Source: Oscillospiraceae bacterium (GTDB lineage Bacteria; Bacillota; Clostridia; Oscillospirales; Ruminococcaceae). Taken from it: a DNA stretch of 56,428 nt. This document shows, piece after piece, positions 30,735-39,182 of this stretch (position 1 is its first letter; each line of letters opens with the position of its first letter). The notes beneath the pieces were generated by a model. It did not search any database. It worked only from the letters and a program-made list of their open reading frames with translations, and had not been told where the DNA came from. The stretch is from NCBI GenBank assembly GCA_017472965.1, contig JAFUNR010000014.1, forward strand, positions 1-56,428, read 5' to 3'. Position numbers and translations under genes: made by a program.

Positions 30735-32117
30735 TTATACAGCGGGGGTATCCGTATCCTGCAGAGCCTTCTGCTGCGCTTCTCTTGCCGCATCCAGCAC
30801 CTTTTTATAGGGCATCAGCATACCCTCATTCATGGCGCTGCCCATCTTTGCCTTGAGCTTCGGCGAGGCCAGCATCGCGCCCACCGCGTACATAGCCAGC
30901 ATCCGCGGCCATTTTTTCTGCGGAAAATCGTACTGGCCGTGCGCTTTGTAGAATTTGTGGTCGGCGCGCATCATGCCCTGCATCTGCCAGATCAGATCGC
31001 GGAACACCTTCATGCCGCCCACGCCCCAGAAATTTGCGGGGGGCACATAGCCGGTATCCAGCGCGTATTCCAGCGTTTTTGCCAGTGCATCCACGCTTGC
31101 ATCGGCATCCGTTTCGTCACAGGCGATGCCGGCCAGAAAATTGCCGCCCACCTGTGCACGGGCGGTGATGACGGTGCGCAGGTTTTCCTCCGCGCTCAGC
31201 GCCCCGTGGACAAGGTAGCCCACCGGCATACCCATGGTGACGGTGCGGTGGCCGTTGCAGAACTGACGGTCATCGAACAGCTTGAAGCGGGCGCCCATGG
31301 AGTGATCCTTCACCGAAAAGGCGTACACCATGGCCTGTGCGGTCTGCAGCTGCTCCCGCAGGAAGGTGTCGAAGCCATCCTTATGGATGCAGCGACCGTC
31401 CGCGGCGCAGTTGAAGCAGCCAAGGCAGCCGGCTGCAAAGGGGTATTCCCGGATATTCACCACGCGGGCGGCGCGGCCCAGCACGGCGCGAAAACGGCCG
31501 ATCATGGCGGCAAGGGCGGTGTTTTCCGGCTCACAGTCGGTGATGATGACCACATCGCCGGTTTTTTCGCCCGAAGTCTCGGGCACAGAGGCCGTCGAAA
31601 GCACCGCCGCAGCCGGCGCAGGGGCACAGGGCTCGGCCAGTCCGTTTTCGGCACGCCACAGGACATGTTCAAAGAACTCCCGCGCCTGCTTCTGTCCGGC
31701 GGGCAGGGTCAGATCATCCATATCCGCCGAAAGCCCGCCCAGATATGCAAGACCCAGATCCATGCAGTTATCCCGCACATAGGCGTGGGCGGTGATATCA
31801 TAGAAATGCTTGCTGGTGGAAATCTGCGCCGCGAATTTACCGCGGATATCCACCCCGTGCTGCTTGACAAGCTCGATAAAGCGGTGCAGCTGGTACGGCG
31901 CAAGGAAGGTATACACCGGATAACTGAACAGGATCAGCTCCGCGGCCTGCAGCTTTTGCGCCGCATCGGAGAAATCGTTTTCCAGCGCACGGATGCGCTG
32001 ACCGGCGTGCAGCTCACAGAAGGTGTGCTGCGGGTAAAGGATCTGCAGATAGCGCACTGTCTGCAGCGTGATGCTGTACTGTCCCTTGGGACTGCCGTTG
32101 ACGACCAGTATATTCAT
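30735..32117 (-). CDS. Two-domain flavodoxin-like NAD(P)H oxidoreductase / Fe-S flavoprotein
   Basis: A 460-residue protein starting at ATG 32115-32117 with GAGGAG 7 bases upstream. Residues 1-165 are an NADPH-dependent FMN reductase-type flavodoxin fold (ILVVNGSPKGQYSITLQTVRYL). Residues about 195-350 are a second such fold, carrying the cysteine motif GCLGCFNCAADGRCIHKDGF (C-x2-C-x2-C-x5-C) found in iron-sulfur flavoproteins. The remaining C-terminal part is a helical extension. Most relatives are single-domain, so this is a tandem fusion. It could reduce a cofactor or a quinone-like aglycone in the cytosol. It is the first gene of an operon with the propeller glycosidase, driven by the promoter at 32182-32210. 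Confidence 0.75.
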   Translation of the reverse strand: MNILVVNGSPKGQYSITLQTVRYLQILYPQHTFCELHAGQRIRALENDFSDAAQKLQAAELILFSYPVYTFLAPYQLHRFIELVKQHGVDIRGKFAAQISTSKHFYDITAHAYVRDNCMDLGLAYLGGLSADMDDLTLPAGQKQAREFFEHVLWRAENGLAEPCAPAPAAAVLSTASVPETSGEKTGDVVIITDCEPENTALAAMIGRFRAVLGRAARVVNIREYPFAAGCLGCFNCAADGRCIHKDGFDTFLREQLQTAQAMVYAFSVKDHSMGARFKLFDDRQFCNGHRTVTMGMPVGYLVHGALSAEENLRTVITARAQVGGNFLAGIACDETDADASVDALAKTLEYALDTGYVPPANFWGVGGMKVFRDLIWQMQGMMRADHKFYKAHGQYDFPQKKWPRMLAMYAVGAMLASPKLKAKMGSAMNEGMLMPYKKVLDAAREAQQKALQDTDTPAV

Positions 32118-32181
32118 GCCGTGCTCCTCTCTTTCTCGCGCGGGCGGCGGAACAGACGAACTGTTCCTTTTTTCTTCCTTA

Positions 32182-32217
32182 ATAATACCCGCCCCGCTCC
32201 AAAAGGTCAAGGGGCGG
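32182..32217 (-). promoter_or_regulatory. Promoter and palindromic box of the flavodoxin/GH operon
   Basis: Minus strand -35 TTGACC (32205-32210), 17 bases, -10 TATTAT (32182-32187). An inverted repeat CCGCCCC / GGGGCGG (32189-32195 and 32211-32217) brackets the spacer and -35. A near-identical box is found at 39125-39158. Confidence 0.65.
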
Positions 32218-32309
32218 CAGCAAGGTTGCCCGGGACAATGCACCGCATTTTTCAGGCCGATATATGCATATCCGGCATTTTGTATCGTTTTTGCACAAGG
32301 ACAAAACTA

Positions 32310-32338
32310 TTGACGGCGCTGGCAAAGCGTGCTATTCT
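32310..32338 (+). promoter_or_regulatory. Promoter of the EamA transporter gene
   Basis: TTGACG (32310-32315), 17-base spacer, TATTCT (32333-32338), about 59 bases before the start codon. Confidence 0.65.
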
Positions 32339-32396
32339 TTTTTGTATGCAGTTTGTACCGCCGCAGTGCGGCGCTGCATGGAAAAGAGGAATCGGG

Positions 32397-33278
32397 ATGA
32401 ACAAAGAAAACCGCGCACGACTGATGCTGGCGGGCTCCATGGCGGTATTCGGCACACTGGGGCCCTTTGTGCGCAGCATTCCGGTGGCAAGCGGTGAGCT
32501 GGCGCTGTACCGCGCCATTCTGGCGGCTGTGCTGATCGGGTGCTATCTGCTGATCACGGGACAGAAGCTGTCGCTGCGCACCCTTGGGAAGGAGCTGCCG
32601 CTGCTGCTTTTTTCCGGTGTGGCCATGGGCTTCAACTGGATCTTACTGTTTGAGGCATACAAATACACCACCGTATCGGTGGCAACGCTCAGCTATTACT
32701 TTGCGCCTGTCATCGTCACGGCGGTGTGCCCGGTGCTTTTTCACGAAAAGCTCACCGGAAAGCAGGTGCTGTGCTTCGCGATGTCCACGCTGGGTCTGGT
32801 GCTGATCACCGGCATCGGCGATGTCAGCACCGGCAGCGCTCATTTCACCGGCATTCTGTTCGGTCTTGGCGCGGCGGTGCTGTATGCAGCGGTCATCCTG
32901 CTGAACAAATTCATCAAAAATGTGGCGGGCATCCACCGCACCTTTCTGCAGTTTCTGGCGGCAGTCGTCGTGTTGATCCCCTATGTGGCGGCCACCGGCG
33001 GCGTAACGCTGGGCGGCATGGGCGCAGCGGGCTGGTGCTGTCTGCTGGTGGTGGGTCTGGTACACACCGGCATCACCTACTGCCTGTATTTTTCCTCGCT
33101 GAAGGAGCTGCCCGGTCAGAAGGCCGCCATTCTGAGCTACATCGATCCGCTGGTAGCAGTGCTGATCAGCGTGCTGGTACTGGGCGAGCACATGACCCTG
33201 TGGCAGGCGCTGGGCGGCGCACTGATCCTTGGCTTTACCCTGTGGAACGAGCTTGCGCCGGCCAAAAAGCAGCTTTGA
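32397..33278 (+). CDS. EamA/DMT-superfamily transporter
   Basis: A 293-residue protein with ten predicted membrane segments in two EamA repeats (about residues 8-140 and 152-288), the layout of drug/metabolite transporters such as RhaT- or YdcZ-like amino-acid and metabolite exporters. Family features: GSMAVFGTLGPFVRSIPVASGELALYRAILA at the start of repeat 1, LSYYFAPVIVTAVCPVLFHEKLT at its end, and ILSYIDPLVAVLISVLVLGEHMTLWQALGGALILG closing repeat 2. ATG 32397 has AGAGGA upstream. It is a single gene with its own promoter and a terminator (33319-33358). It lies between two glycosidase operons, but a role in glycan use is only positional. Confidence 0.9.
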   Translation: MNKENRARLMLAGSMAVFGTLGPFVRSIPVASGELALYRAILAAVLIGCYLLITGQKLSLRTLGKELPLLLFSGVAMGFNWILLFEAYKYTTVSVATLSYYFAPVIVTAVCPVLFHEKLTGKQVLCFAMSTLGLVLITGIGDVSTGSAHFTGILFGLGAAVLYAAVILLNKFIKNVAGIHRTFLQFLAAVVVLIPYVAATGGVTLGGMGAAGWCCLLVVGLVHTGITYCLYFSSLKELPGQKAAILSYIDPLVAVLISVLVLGEHMTLWQALGGALILGFTLWNELAPAKKQL

Positions 33279-33318
33279 GCGAAAAAGCCGTGGCCCCGCG
33301 GCCGCCGCGTATTTTGCA

Positions 33319-33358
33319 TAAAAAGCCCCGCCGTACCCTGTGGTGCGGCGGGGCTTTT
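33319..33358. terminator. Bidirectional terminator
   Basis: AAAAGCCCCGCCG / CGGCGGGGCTTTT stem between convergent genes. Confidence 0.85.
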
Positions 33359-33370
33359 ATCTGCACAGCG

Positions 33371-34486
33371 TCAGCGCCATGCGTATTTATCGGAATAATC
33401 CAGATAGTATTTGATGCTTTCGCCCGGCACATTCCACGGGATATGGTTGCCGATGCACATAAAGTAGCCGCCACATTCCTTGCCGGTCTCGGCCATGCTC
33501 TCCACCATTTTGCGGATATCCTCCTTGGTGCCGTAGGTCAGGATGCGGTTGTCACCCTCACCCGCCAGTACCAGATCCGGATGCTTTTTCGCCAGCGCCT
33601 TGAAATCGCAGTAGGGCTCGGTCACCACGCCGCGTGCGCCGCAGCGGAACACATCCTCCAGACAGGCATCCGGCTTGCCGTCCGCCATGAAGATCGGATC
33701 GATGCCCCGGGCACGCAGCATCCCCCAGTATTCCTCGTAGCGGGGATAGATGTACTTATTCATCCACTGCGGTGAGCAGATGGGGCCCTTGGTGGCGGCA
33801 ATATCATCGTGACTGACAAAGAAATTGATGGGCAGACGGGAATACGCCCGGAAGGCCCGGCGGTTCAGCTCGGCAAATTCCGCCATGATGGGCTCGAATT
33901 CCTCATCCAGACAGGTGGAAAGGAACATCTCCCAGCCGAAGGTCAGCATGGGCCACATGATCATGGTGTTATAATGGTCGGCGGCAGCAACGGAAAATTC
34001 CGGCGCTTTATCGCCCCATTCCTCAGGAAATGCAAAACGCTCATTACGGAAGAATTTGTACAGGGCTTCCTCGCTGGAATAATCGAAATTGTTTACCACA
34101 AAGCCCCACTCCCGCATATCCGCATGGGCAAGCGGACTGAAGGCGTAGACATCATCCTCGGTTTTGAAGAACTTTTCGCCGTGCTCAAAGGTGGCCGTCT
34201 CGCCCGCGCCCCAGCGCACCGAGTGGTTTTCCTCATTGCTGGATACCGTATCGCCATCCATGACCGGACGGGGGATCGGCTCGTTTGTTTCGGGGATGGG
34301 CAGATTCAGCATGGGGTACAGCTGCGCCATACGCTGACGGCAGTCGCGGGGTCTTTCGTAATAATCAATGCCGGTCAGGTAGGTCTCCGCATCGGGATTG
34401 GCCCAGTGCTCCCAGTGCAGGATCCTGCTGCCGCCCTTGCCTTTCATAGACATATAACGCTCTTTTTCGCGCTCCGATACCTGCAT
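33371..34486 (-). CDS. Uroporphyrinogen-decarboxylase-like protein (URO-D superfamily)
   Basis: A 371-residue TIM-barrel protein related to the URO-D family, which includes haem-pathway decarboxylases and corrinoid-linked methyltransferases (MtaA/MtbA type). URO-D-like segments include NTMIMWPMLTFGWEMFL, FFVSHDDIAATKGPICSPQWMNKYIYPRYEEYWGML and GNRILTYGTKEDIRKMVESM-type C-terminal barrel strands. At the place where methyltransferases keep an HxCG zinc site it has FMADGKPDACLEDVF. No haem-synthesis genes are near. It lies last in an operon after GH95 (91 bases) and a second URO-D protein, so it probably acts on a sugar-derived or methylated compound; that is inference. AAAGGAA precedes the ATG at 34484-34486. 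Confidence 0.75.
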   Translation of the reverse strand: MQVSEREKERYMSMKGKGGSRILHWEHWANPDAETYLTGIDYYERPRDCRQRMAQLYPMLNLPIPETNEPIPRPVMDGDTVSSNEENHSVRWGAGETATFEHGEKFFKTEDDVYAFSPLAHADMREWGFVVNNFDYSSEEALYKFFRNERFAFPEEWGDKAPEFSVAAADHYNTMIMWPMLTFGWEMFLSTCLDEEFEPIMAEFAELNRRAFRAYSRLPINFFVSHDDIAATKGPICSPQWMNKYIYPRYEEYWGMLRARGIDPIFMADGKPDACLEDVFRCGARGVVTEPYCDFKALAKKHPDLVLAGEGDNRILTYGTKEDIRKMVESMAETGKECGGYFMCIGNHIPWNVPGESIKYYLDYSDKYAWR

Positions 34487-34577
34487 AGCTATGGTTTCCT
34501 TTCTGTCAGCCTGCGCTGCACACGGCGGCGCAGGCCCTTTTTTGCGTTATGAAAGCATGATCCTCACGCCATGTGCT

Positions 34578-36881
34578 TCAGCGTTCGGTGACATCCACCT
34601 TGCCGGTATCCTGATCCCAGACGATATCCAGCTTTTTGCCGCCGCGGGCACGCAGACCGTACACCGCGCCTTTGCGCCATGCAGAGGGCAGCGCGGGCAG
34701 GATCTTCAGGCTGCCGTCCGGCGCGGTCTGCAGCAGCATCTCGGCGATGCCGGCGCAGGCGCCGTAGTTGCCGTCGATCTGGAAGGGCGGATGGGCATCG
34801 AACAGGTTCAGGTAGGTGCCGCCCTCGTTGGTGTAGTTGGGAACGGCATCCGCCTGTACGGCGGCGCTGCTCGGGGCAGGATTGCGGCCATCCACGGTGC
34901 GCAGCTGGATATCCAGCAGCTTCAGCGCATGGTCGCCGTCGCCCAGACGCGCCCACTGGTTGATGCGCCAGCCCATAGCCCAGCCGGTGCTCTCGTCGCC
35001 GCGGCGCTCAAGGGATGTGCGGCAGGCTTCGGCCAGCGCGGGGGTATCCTCCACGGTGATGAGCCGCGCGGGGTGCAGGGCGTACAAATGGGAGATATGG
35101 CGGTGGTGGATCTCCCACTCCTCGGGGTTCTCCGCCCATTCCAGCAGCTCGCCATCCCGCCCGATGCCCAGCGGCTTCAGCCGCGGCAGCAGCTCTTTGA
35201 GATGTGCGGCAAAGGGATCGTTCAGCCCCAGCACCCGGTCTGCCTGCACCACGATCCCGAACACATCCTGAATGACGGCCTGCGTCATGGCGGCAGTGGC
35301 AGAGACGGGACAGGGTCTGCCCTCGTCGTTTTTATAGCAGTTTTCCGGCGAGGTGGAGGGCGCCATCATCAGAGTGCCGTCGGTATCCTCCGACAGGGTG
35401 GCGCTGTAGAATTCCGCCGCCTTTTTCAGGATGGGCCATGCGGTCTCACGCAGCCAGCCGGTATCCTGCGTATACTCGTAATGCTCCCAAACATGGCGCA
35501 TGAACCAGCCGGAGGCCATCGGCCAGAAGGCAAACGTGGCGCAGCCCTCCCGGTGAGCGCCCACCGGCGTGGTCAGCCGCCACAGGTCGGTATTGTGGTG
35601 CACGGTAAAGCCCGGCGCACCGTAATAATCCCGCGCGGTGCGTTCACCGCTGACGGCCAGCTCGCCGATCATGCGCAGCAGCGGCTCGTTGCATTCGGGC
35701 AGATCCACCATCAGGGTGGGCCAGTAGTTCATCTCGGTATTGATATTGACGGTGTAGTTGCTGTTCCACGGCGGGATCAGATGGTCGTTCCAGATGCCCT
35801 GCAGGTTGGTTGGCTGGGTGCCCTTGCGGGAGGCGGCGATGGTGAGATACCGGCCGAAATTGAAATACAGCGCATACAGTGCCGGATCCTGCCCGCAGTT
35901 TTCGTGGGCATACAGGCGCTCATCGGTGGCGGCCAGCTTTTCCGCGCCGCCGCCCAGCTCCAGCCGGACACGGTCATACAAGGCGGCGTGGTCGGCGGTA
36001 TGGGCGTTTTTCAGCTCCCCGTAGGTCTTTGCCGCCGCAGCCTCCAGATCGGCGCAGCAGGGCTCTGCATAGGGCTTGCCCTCCAGCACGGGGTGCTTAT
36101 CCCAGCCGTTGAAGCTGGTGCGCACCGCAAAATACAGGGTGACGGCATCGGCCTTTTCCACCCGCAGACCGCCGCGGCGCTGTATATTGCCGCCCTCGGC
36201 GGCAGCATACACCCCGGCGCGGTAGCCAACGCCCTTTTCCTCATCCGTTTCGCCGTAGCGCAGTGCGCCGCGCTCCTCGTTCCACGAATCGAACTCCCGA
36301 TGGTTCACCGGACAGTTTCCTTCGATGGCGATGGAATCCCTGCCGTACTGCACCTGTGCATCCAGCGAGGGCAGCAGCTGCAGCGCACAGCTGACGGCTG
36401 CGGGCGCATCGGCGGCGATGCGCAGCACCAGCACCTGATCCGGTGCACTGACAAAGCATTCGCGGGTATAATGCACGCCGCCGCAGTCGTACTCCACGGT
36501 GTGCACACCGGTGGACATATCCAGCCCGCGGCTGTAGTTTTCCACCGCATCGGCGTGCTCCATATCCAGCCGCAGCTCACCCAGCGGCAGATAGGCCTGG
36601 CTCCACAGATTGGTAAATTTCTGCTCCAGCAGCTCCTGCGCCTCCACATAGCGGCGCTGCAGTGCCAGATCCCGTGCCTGCCGGTAAATTTCCGCCGCCC
36701 CTGGATCGCCGTAATAGGTGGGATAGCCGCTCCACAGGGTATCCTCGTTCAGGCTGATGCGCTCACTGCGCGCTGCGCCGAACACCATGGCGCCGATGCG
36801 GCCATTGCCCAGCGGCAGTGCCTCGTTCCAGTTGTATGCGCTCTGCTTGTACCATACCAGATTTGTGCCGTCGTTTCTCAT
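34578..36881 (-). CDS. GH95 glycoside hydrolase (alpha-L-fucosidase or alpha-L-galactosidase)
   Basis: A 767-residue enzyme of full GH95 length and no signal peptide. Visible landmarks: [18 protein letters not shown] (18-35) and LNEDTLWSG in the N-terminal beta domain; then, in the (alpha/alpha)6 barrel, NLQGIWND (359-366), the paired asparagines in NINTEMNYW (379-387), GELLEWAE (577-584, probable acid), [12 protein letters not shown] (593-604) and [19 protein letters not shown] near the C-terminus. GH95 enzymes release alpha-1,2-L-fucose or alpha-L-galactose from host or plant glycans by inversion; which one cannot be read here. Cytosolic location implies it acts on imported oligosaccharides. 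It lies between two URO-D-like genes (41 and 91 base gaps) in one operon. Confidence 0.92.
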   Translation of the reverse strand: MRNDGTNLVWYKQSAYNWNEALPLGNGRIGAMVFGAARSERISLNEDTLWSGYPTYYGDPGAAEIYRQARDLALQRRYVEAQELLEQKFTNLWSQAYLPLGELRLDMEHADAVENYSRGLDMSTGVHTVEYDCGGVHYTRECFVSAPDQVLVLRIAADAPAAVSCALQLLPSLDAQVQYGRDSIAIEGNCPVNHREFDSWNEERGALRYGETDEEKGVGYRAGVYAAAEGGNIQRRGGLRVEKADAVTLYFAVRTSFNGWDKHPVLEGKPYAEPCCADLEAAAAKTYGELKNAHTADHAALYDRVRLELGGGAEKLAATDERLYAHENCGQDPALYALYFNFGRYLTIAASRKGTQPTNLQGIWNDHLIPPWNSNYTVNINTEMNYWPTLMVDLPECNEPLLRMIGELAVSGERTARDYYGAPGFTVHHNTDLWRLTTPVGAHREGCATFAFWPMASGWFMRHVWEHYEYTQDTGWLRETAWPILKKAAEFYSATLSEDTDGTLMMAPSTSPENCYKNDEGRPCPVSATAAMTQAVIQDVFGIVVQADRVLGLNDPFAAHLKELLPRLKPLGIGRDGELLEWAENPEEWEIHHRHISHLYALHPARLITVEDTPALAEACRTSLERRGDESTGWAMGWRINQWARLGDGDHALKLLDIQLRTVDGRNPAPSSAAVQADAVPNYTNEGGTYLNLFDAHPPFQIDGNYGACAGIAEMLLQTAPDGSLKILPALPSAWRKGAVYGLRARGGKKLDIVWDQDTGKVDVTER

Positions 36882-36922
36882 GGAGATGTACCGTCCTTTC
36901 CGGCTGCAGTCTGTGTTTATTT

Positions 36923-38158
36923 TCAGAACCGTTCGATCTCGTTTTTGACGATCTCATGCCAGCGGTCCAGCCGCTGCGGCTCATTGCATACGGTGGTGAT
37001 ATCCTTGAGCGCGAAGATCACCGGCGTGCCATTGCGTTTGCAGGCCTCCAGCGTTTCGCGGGTCTGCCGGATGATGGCCTCCTCGCCCAGCTGCTCAAAG
37101 GCCACATAGGCGGGGTTGGGCTTGCGTGCCATGACATAATCCGCGCCCATGGCCTCGGCCGCCACATTCACATCCGCCCACGGGCTGACCGAGATGGCCC
37201 GCACATTATTGATCTTTTTGATGATATCGATCTTGTGGTGCAGCGGCTCACAGCAGCCGTAGTTGACAAGACCGAAGCGCTCGAAAATGGGCTTCATATA
37301 TGCGATCTCGAATTCATCGTGCATGGCGGGCGAGACCTCGGAGAAGATCTGCGCCGCACCGGAGACCCAGCAATCCTGCGCACGCACATGGTCGGGATCA
37401 AAGCCGGGCTTTGGCAGCTCATCGCAGTACGTCTCCAGACAGTGGCAGTAAGCGCCGTTGCTTTCAAAGAGCCCCTGCTCCTCCATCTGATCGATGGCGG
37501 CCATCTCCATGGCGCAAAGCCTTGTCATCAGGTCATGCAGAAATTCCGGACGGTCGGCAAGATCGTAGAGCACGTTTTCCGCGCCGTGCCAGAAGGTGAT
37601 GCGGTCCCACAGGGCCGCCCAGCGCAGATCGCCCACCAGTCTCACCGGCAGGATATCGCCGAAATACTCCTCCGCCACGGCCTTGTTTTTCTCGCTGACG
37701 GCCTTATCATAGGTGATGACAGGGGTCTTCAGCTTTTCCAGCGCGGCTTCGTCCGGCAGATTATCCTCATACAGATGGGTCTGCGCCGCATCGTGGCCGG
37801 TTTCGTCCCGGTTGACGGTATCAATGCCGAACCAGCTGTCATGACAGACCTTTTTCAGCGGGAAATAGGGCTTGACCACCATATCGCAGGGGAAATGCTT
37901 CCAGCGGTACAGCACCTGCCGCAGCTGATTTTCCAGCCCGCGGGCAAAGGGATCGGTACACTGCAGCACAAGCTCCGGCTGGCTTTCCAGCTCGTTCCAG
38001 CAGATCTGATCGATGACGATCAGCGGGCGCACCGGATGCAGCCCGTACAGCGCGCGCCATGCGGCCTCGTGCTCCTTCTGGACATCCAGCGCTGCCAGCT
38101 GCGCCCACTGCTTTGCCAGCTCGCGCAGGATCCTGCGGTCGTTTTCAAAAATACTCAT
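36923..38158 (-). CDS. Uroporphyrinogen-decarboxylase-like protein, longer paralogue
   Basis: A 411-residue URO-D superfamily protein starting at ATG 38156-38158 with AAAGGAG upstream; a longer frame continues into the promoter region. Barrel segments include [65 protein letters not shown] and [30 protein letters not shown]. Cysteine-rich places are [11 protein letters not shown] (236-245) and [11 protein letters not shown] (C302, C303), the latter where corrinoid methyltransferases bind zinc. It is only distantly similar to the 371-residue protein of the same operon. First gene of the operon; a weak -10 TACAAT is at 38222-38227, and a second promoter may lie far upstream at 39125-39153. Confidence 0.75.
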   Translation of the reverse strand: MSIFENDRRILRELAKQWAQLAALDVQKEHEAAWRALYGLHPVRPLIVIDQICWNELESQPELVLQCTDPFARGLENQLRQVLYRWKHFPCDMVVKPYFPLKKVCHDSWFGIDTVNRDETGHDAAQTHLYEDNLPDEAALEKLKTPVITYDKAVSEKNKAVAEEYFGDILPVRLVGDLRWAALWDRITFWHGAENVLYDLADRPEFLHDLMTRLCAMEMAAIDQMEEQGLFESNGAYCHCLETYCDELPKPGFDPDHVRAQDCWVSGAAQIFSEVSPAMHDEFEIAYMKPIFERFGLVNYGCCEPLHHKIDIIKKINNVRAISVSPWADVNVAAEAMGADYVMARKPNPAYVAFEQLGEEAIIRQTRETLEACKRNGTPVIFALKDITTVCNEPQRLDRWHEIVKNEIERF

Positions 38159-38280
38159 AGCGTATCGGCTCCTTTTTCTGCATTTCTTCCGCCGCCGGAA
38201 ACGGCGCACGGCTACCCTTTCATTGTACCGCAGCGCAGGGCTGCACAACAGTGCCTTTCCTGACCTTCATGCCGCAAAAA

Positions 38281-38310
38281 TTGACATTCCCCGCTGCTGT
38301 GTGCTACACT
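38281..38310 (+). promoter_or_regulatory. Promoter of the AraC gene
   Basis: Perfect TTGACA (38281-38286), 18-base spacer, TACACT (38305-38310), 20 bases before the start codon. Confidence 0.6.
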
Positions 38311-38330
38311 GGAGCAAAGGGGGCGAGGGT

Positions 38331-39071
38331 ATGATCCTGATCGACAGCGGCTTTGGCCGGTACAGACCGCAGTGGGGCGTGAACGAGCTCCAGCCCTGCG
38401 GTTTCTGCCGGGTGTACTACCTGCTGGGAGGGGACATCACCTACCGGGAGGGGGATACCACCCAAAAGCTGGACACCGGCCATCTGTATATTTTTCCTGC
38501 AAGCCGCAGCTACAGCATTTCGCACACGGCCGCAGATCGCATCAAATGCCTGTGGCTGCACATCGATTTTCTGCCGACGGTGGTGGATTCGCTGCTGCAG
38601 ATCCCTGTTTTGCCGCAAAGCAGCCTGTATTTTGTGCTCAACGCCATGATCGCGCAGATGCAGGATGCCGGAAAAACTGACCTGTACCTGCATTATCTGG
38701 CAGAGGCGCTGGTGCAGTATCTGCAGGCAAAGCACCTGCACAGCTACCCGCGCAGACTGGAGGGCATCATCGCCTATCTGCAGGCACACTGCCGGGAGGA
38801 GCTGACCGTTTCGCAGGTGAGCAGCCGGTTCGGCTACAGCACGGAATACTTTATCCGGATGTTTCACCAGAGCGTTCATCTGACACCGCACCAGTATCTG
38901 ACCGGCTGCCGGCTTCACGCCGCGGCGCAGCTTTTGCTGCAGGGGCATTCCGTCAAGGAGACTGCACTGCTCTGCGGCTTCCGGGATGCGAAAACCTTCG
39001 GCCGCTGCTTCCGGCAAAGATACCTCTGCGCACCTTCGCAGTACAAAAGCAGATATCTTTCCATGCCGTGA
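38331..39071 (+). CDS. AraC-family transcriptional regulator
   Basis: A 246-residue regulator from ATG 38331. Residues about 1-130 are a cupin-like ligand-binding domain (GFCRVYYLLGGDITYREGD, TGHLYIFPASRSYSISHT); 145-246 hold two HTH motifs (LTVSQVSSRFGYSTEYFIRMFHQ and SVKETALLCGFRDAKTFGRCFRQR) with the C-terminal PSQYKSRYL. Such proteins usually activate sugar-use genes. It is divergent from the URO-D/GH95 operon (172 bases between start codons) and most likely controls it. Its coding strand is also opposed by the leftward promoter at 39125-39153. Confidence 0.92.
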   Translation: MILIDSGFGRYRPQWGVNELQPCGFCRVYYLLGGDITYREGDTTQKLDTGHLYIFPASRSYSISHTAADRIKCLWLHIDFLPTVVDSLLQIPVLPQSSLYFVLNAMIAQMQDAGKTDLYLHYLAEALVQYLQAKHLHSYPRRLEGIIAYLQAHCREELTVSQVSSRFGYSTEYFIRMFHQSVHLTPHQYLTGCRLHAAAQLLLQGHSVKETALLCGFRDAKTFGRCFRQRYLCAPSQYKSRYLSMP

Positions 39072-39124
39072 GCCGGCGGGGCTGATCGGCGCGGCTGCCG
39101 CTGCACCGGCCTTCTTCTACTATA

Positions 39125-39158
39125 AGAATAACCGCCCCGACCGAAAAGGTCAAGGCGG
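39125..39158 (-). promoter_or_regulatory. Leftward promoter with palindromic box, antisense to the AraC gene
   Basis: Minus strand -35 TTGACC (39148-39153), 17 bases, -10 TATTCT (39125-39130), with inverted repeat CCGCC / GGCGG (39132-39136 and 39154-39158). The sequence nearly repeats the box at 32182-32217 (shared CCGCCCCG and AAAAGGTCAAGG blocks). Transcription would run antisense through the whole AraC gene and on into the URO-D/GH95 operon. Confidence 0.55.
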
Positions 39159-39182
39159 CAGGAAAAATTTTATGCAGCTGCA

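Noticed and set aside
28635-32396. Very long open plus-strand frame running into the EamA gene
   Set aside because: It lies opposite the propeller glycosidase and flavodoxin-like genes, has low-complexity His/Ala/Gly-rich translation typical of antisense frames in GC-rich DNA, and only its last part (from 32397) has a start site and family match.
33371-34486. True haem-pathway HemE
   Set aside because: No other haem genes nearby; the protein is divergent from HemE at typical substrate-binding segments and sits in a glycosidase operon.
34491-37109. Long plus-strand frame opposite GH95
   Set aside because: Antisense shadow: the translation has no recognisable motif and no ribosome binding site, while the minus strand encodes a complete GH95 enzyme.
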